A stretch of DNA of 7,105 nt from an uncultured Mucispirillum sp. (GTDB lineage Bacteria > Chrysiogenota > Deferribacteres > Deferribacterales > Mucispirillaceae), in the NCBI GenBank assembly GCA_910586745.1, contig CAJUJZ010000115.1, forward strand, positions 1 to 7,105, in the 5' to 3' direction. Made by a program: the position numbers and the translations under genes. This document shows, piece by piece, positions 6,972-7,105 of this stretch (positions are counted from its first letter, which is position 1; each line of letters opens with the position of its first letter). The notes below the pieces were generated by a model. The model worked only from the letters and a program-made list of their open reading frames with translations, ran no database searches and was not told where the DNA came from.

Positions 6972-7014
6972 TTGTTGATTTAATATACAATAATAAATAT
7001 ATTTTTGTCAACAA
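6972..7014. repeat. Inverted repeat TTGTTGA / TCAACAA framing the distal hcp promoter
   Basis: TTGTTGA (6972-6978) and TCAACAA (7008-7014) are perfect 7-bp inverted repeats 29 bp apart. One arm overlaps the TTGACA -35 of the distal hcp promoter, and the other lies at its expected start point. The arrangement would suit a regulator that occupies both ends of the promoter, but a 7-bp match in AT-rich DNA could be accidental. Confidence 0.35.
6982..7011 (-). promoter_or_regulatory. Candidate distal hcp promoter with perfect -35
   Basis: On the minus strand a perfect TTGACA (7011-7006) is followed after 18 bp by TATATT (6987-6982), one mismatch from TATAAT. The start would fall near 6975, leaving a leader of over 100 nt before hcp. 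This is the best promoter-like match I found in the window. The -35 overlaps one arm of an inverted repeat. Confidence 0.45.
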
Positions 7015-7039
7015 TAAAATTTTATAAATTAAGAGTTTA

Positions 7040-7056
7040 TTGTTTATCATAAACAA
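7040..7056. promoter_or_regulatory. 17-bp perfect palindrome, candidate operator
   Basis: TTGTTTAT and ATAAACAA are perfect mirror arms around a single C at 7048. The size and symmetry fit the binding site of a dimeric helix-turn-helix regulator better than a terminator, since there is no loop and little GC. It may serve hcp or an unseen gene to the right. No regulator family can be named from the sequence. Confidence 0.4.
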
Positions 7057-7105
7057 ATTAAACAAGTAAATATATAGCGTATTCTTAAAACTATTTATTT
7101 ATTAA

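Larger units (their letters stand above)
6862..7105. promoter_or_regulatory. AT-rich region upstream of hcp, open at right edge
   Basis: These 244 bp contain no plausible ORF on either strand and no recognisable RNA gene. The stretch holds the hcp ribosome binding site, two candidate hcp promoters, one inverted repeat around the distal promoter, and a 17-bp palindrome near the right edge. The next gene to the right is not visible. Confidence 0.7.

Overview
The window holds part of a type VI secretion system (T6SS) locus from a low-GC, AT-rich bacterium. Sampled coding lines run at about 23-33% G+C and some intergenic stretches fall below 10%. Seven protein genes account for nearly all of the sequence: tssA (partial, minus strand), then tssB, tssC, tssE, tssF and tssG on the plus strand, then hcp (tssD) on the minus strand. 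Strong Shine-Dalgarno sites, heavy use of AT-rich codons and a typical Gram-negative T6SS fit a low-GC Gram-negative host. The overall style suggests a Mucispirillum-like (Deferribacterota) or epsilonproteobacterial genome, but this is only an impression and cannot be settled from the window.

Layout. Positions 1-978 carry the first 326 codons of tssA, reading off the left edge. Positions 979-1156 are a very AT-rich divergent promoter region between tssA and tssB. The run tssB-tssC-tssE-tssF-tssG (1157-6235) looks like one operon: tssB and tssC are 11 bp apart, tssC and tssE are 64 bp apart with a stem-loop in the gap, tssE and tssF are 1 bp apart, and tssF and tssG overlap by 4 bp. Positions 6236-6351 separate the convergent tssG and hcp and contain a perfect 12-bp inverted repeat, best read as the hcp terminator. 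Positions 6862-7105 are the AT-rich region upstream of hcp, with two candidate promoters, an inverted repeat framing one of them, and a separate 17-bp palindrome. No further gene is visible there.

How the genes work together. TssB and TssC form the contractile sheath around the inner tube made of Hcp. TssE, TssF and TssG are baseplate (wedge) parts. TssA is the cap or priming protein that coordinates tube and sheath growth. The conserved ClpV-binding region at the TssC N-terminus predicts a clpV (tssH) gene elsewhere. TssJ, TssL, TssM, TssK, ClpV, VgrG, PAAR and effectors are not in the window and probably lie to one or both sides. I found no clearly new system. The points most worth a second look are the altered EPR motif in TssE, the stem-loop after the sheath genes, the separate and compositionally different hcp unit, and the symmetric elements upstream of hcp.
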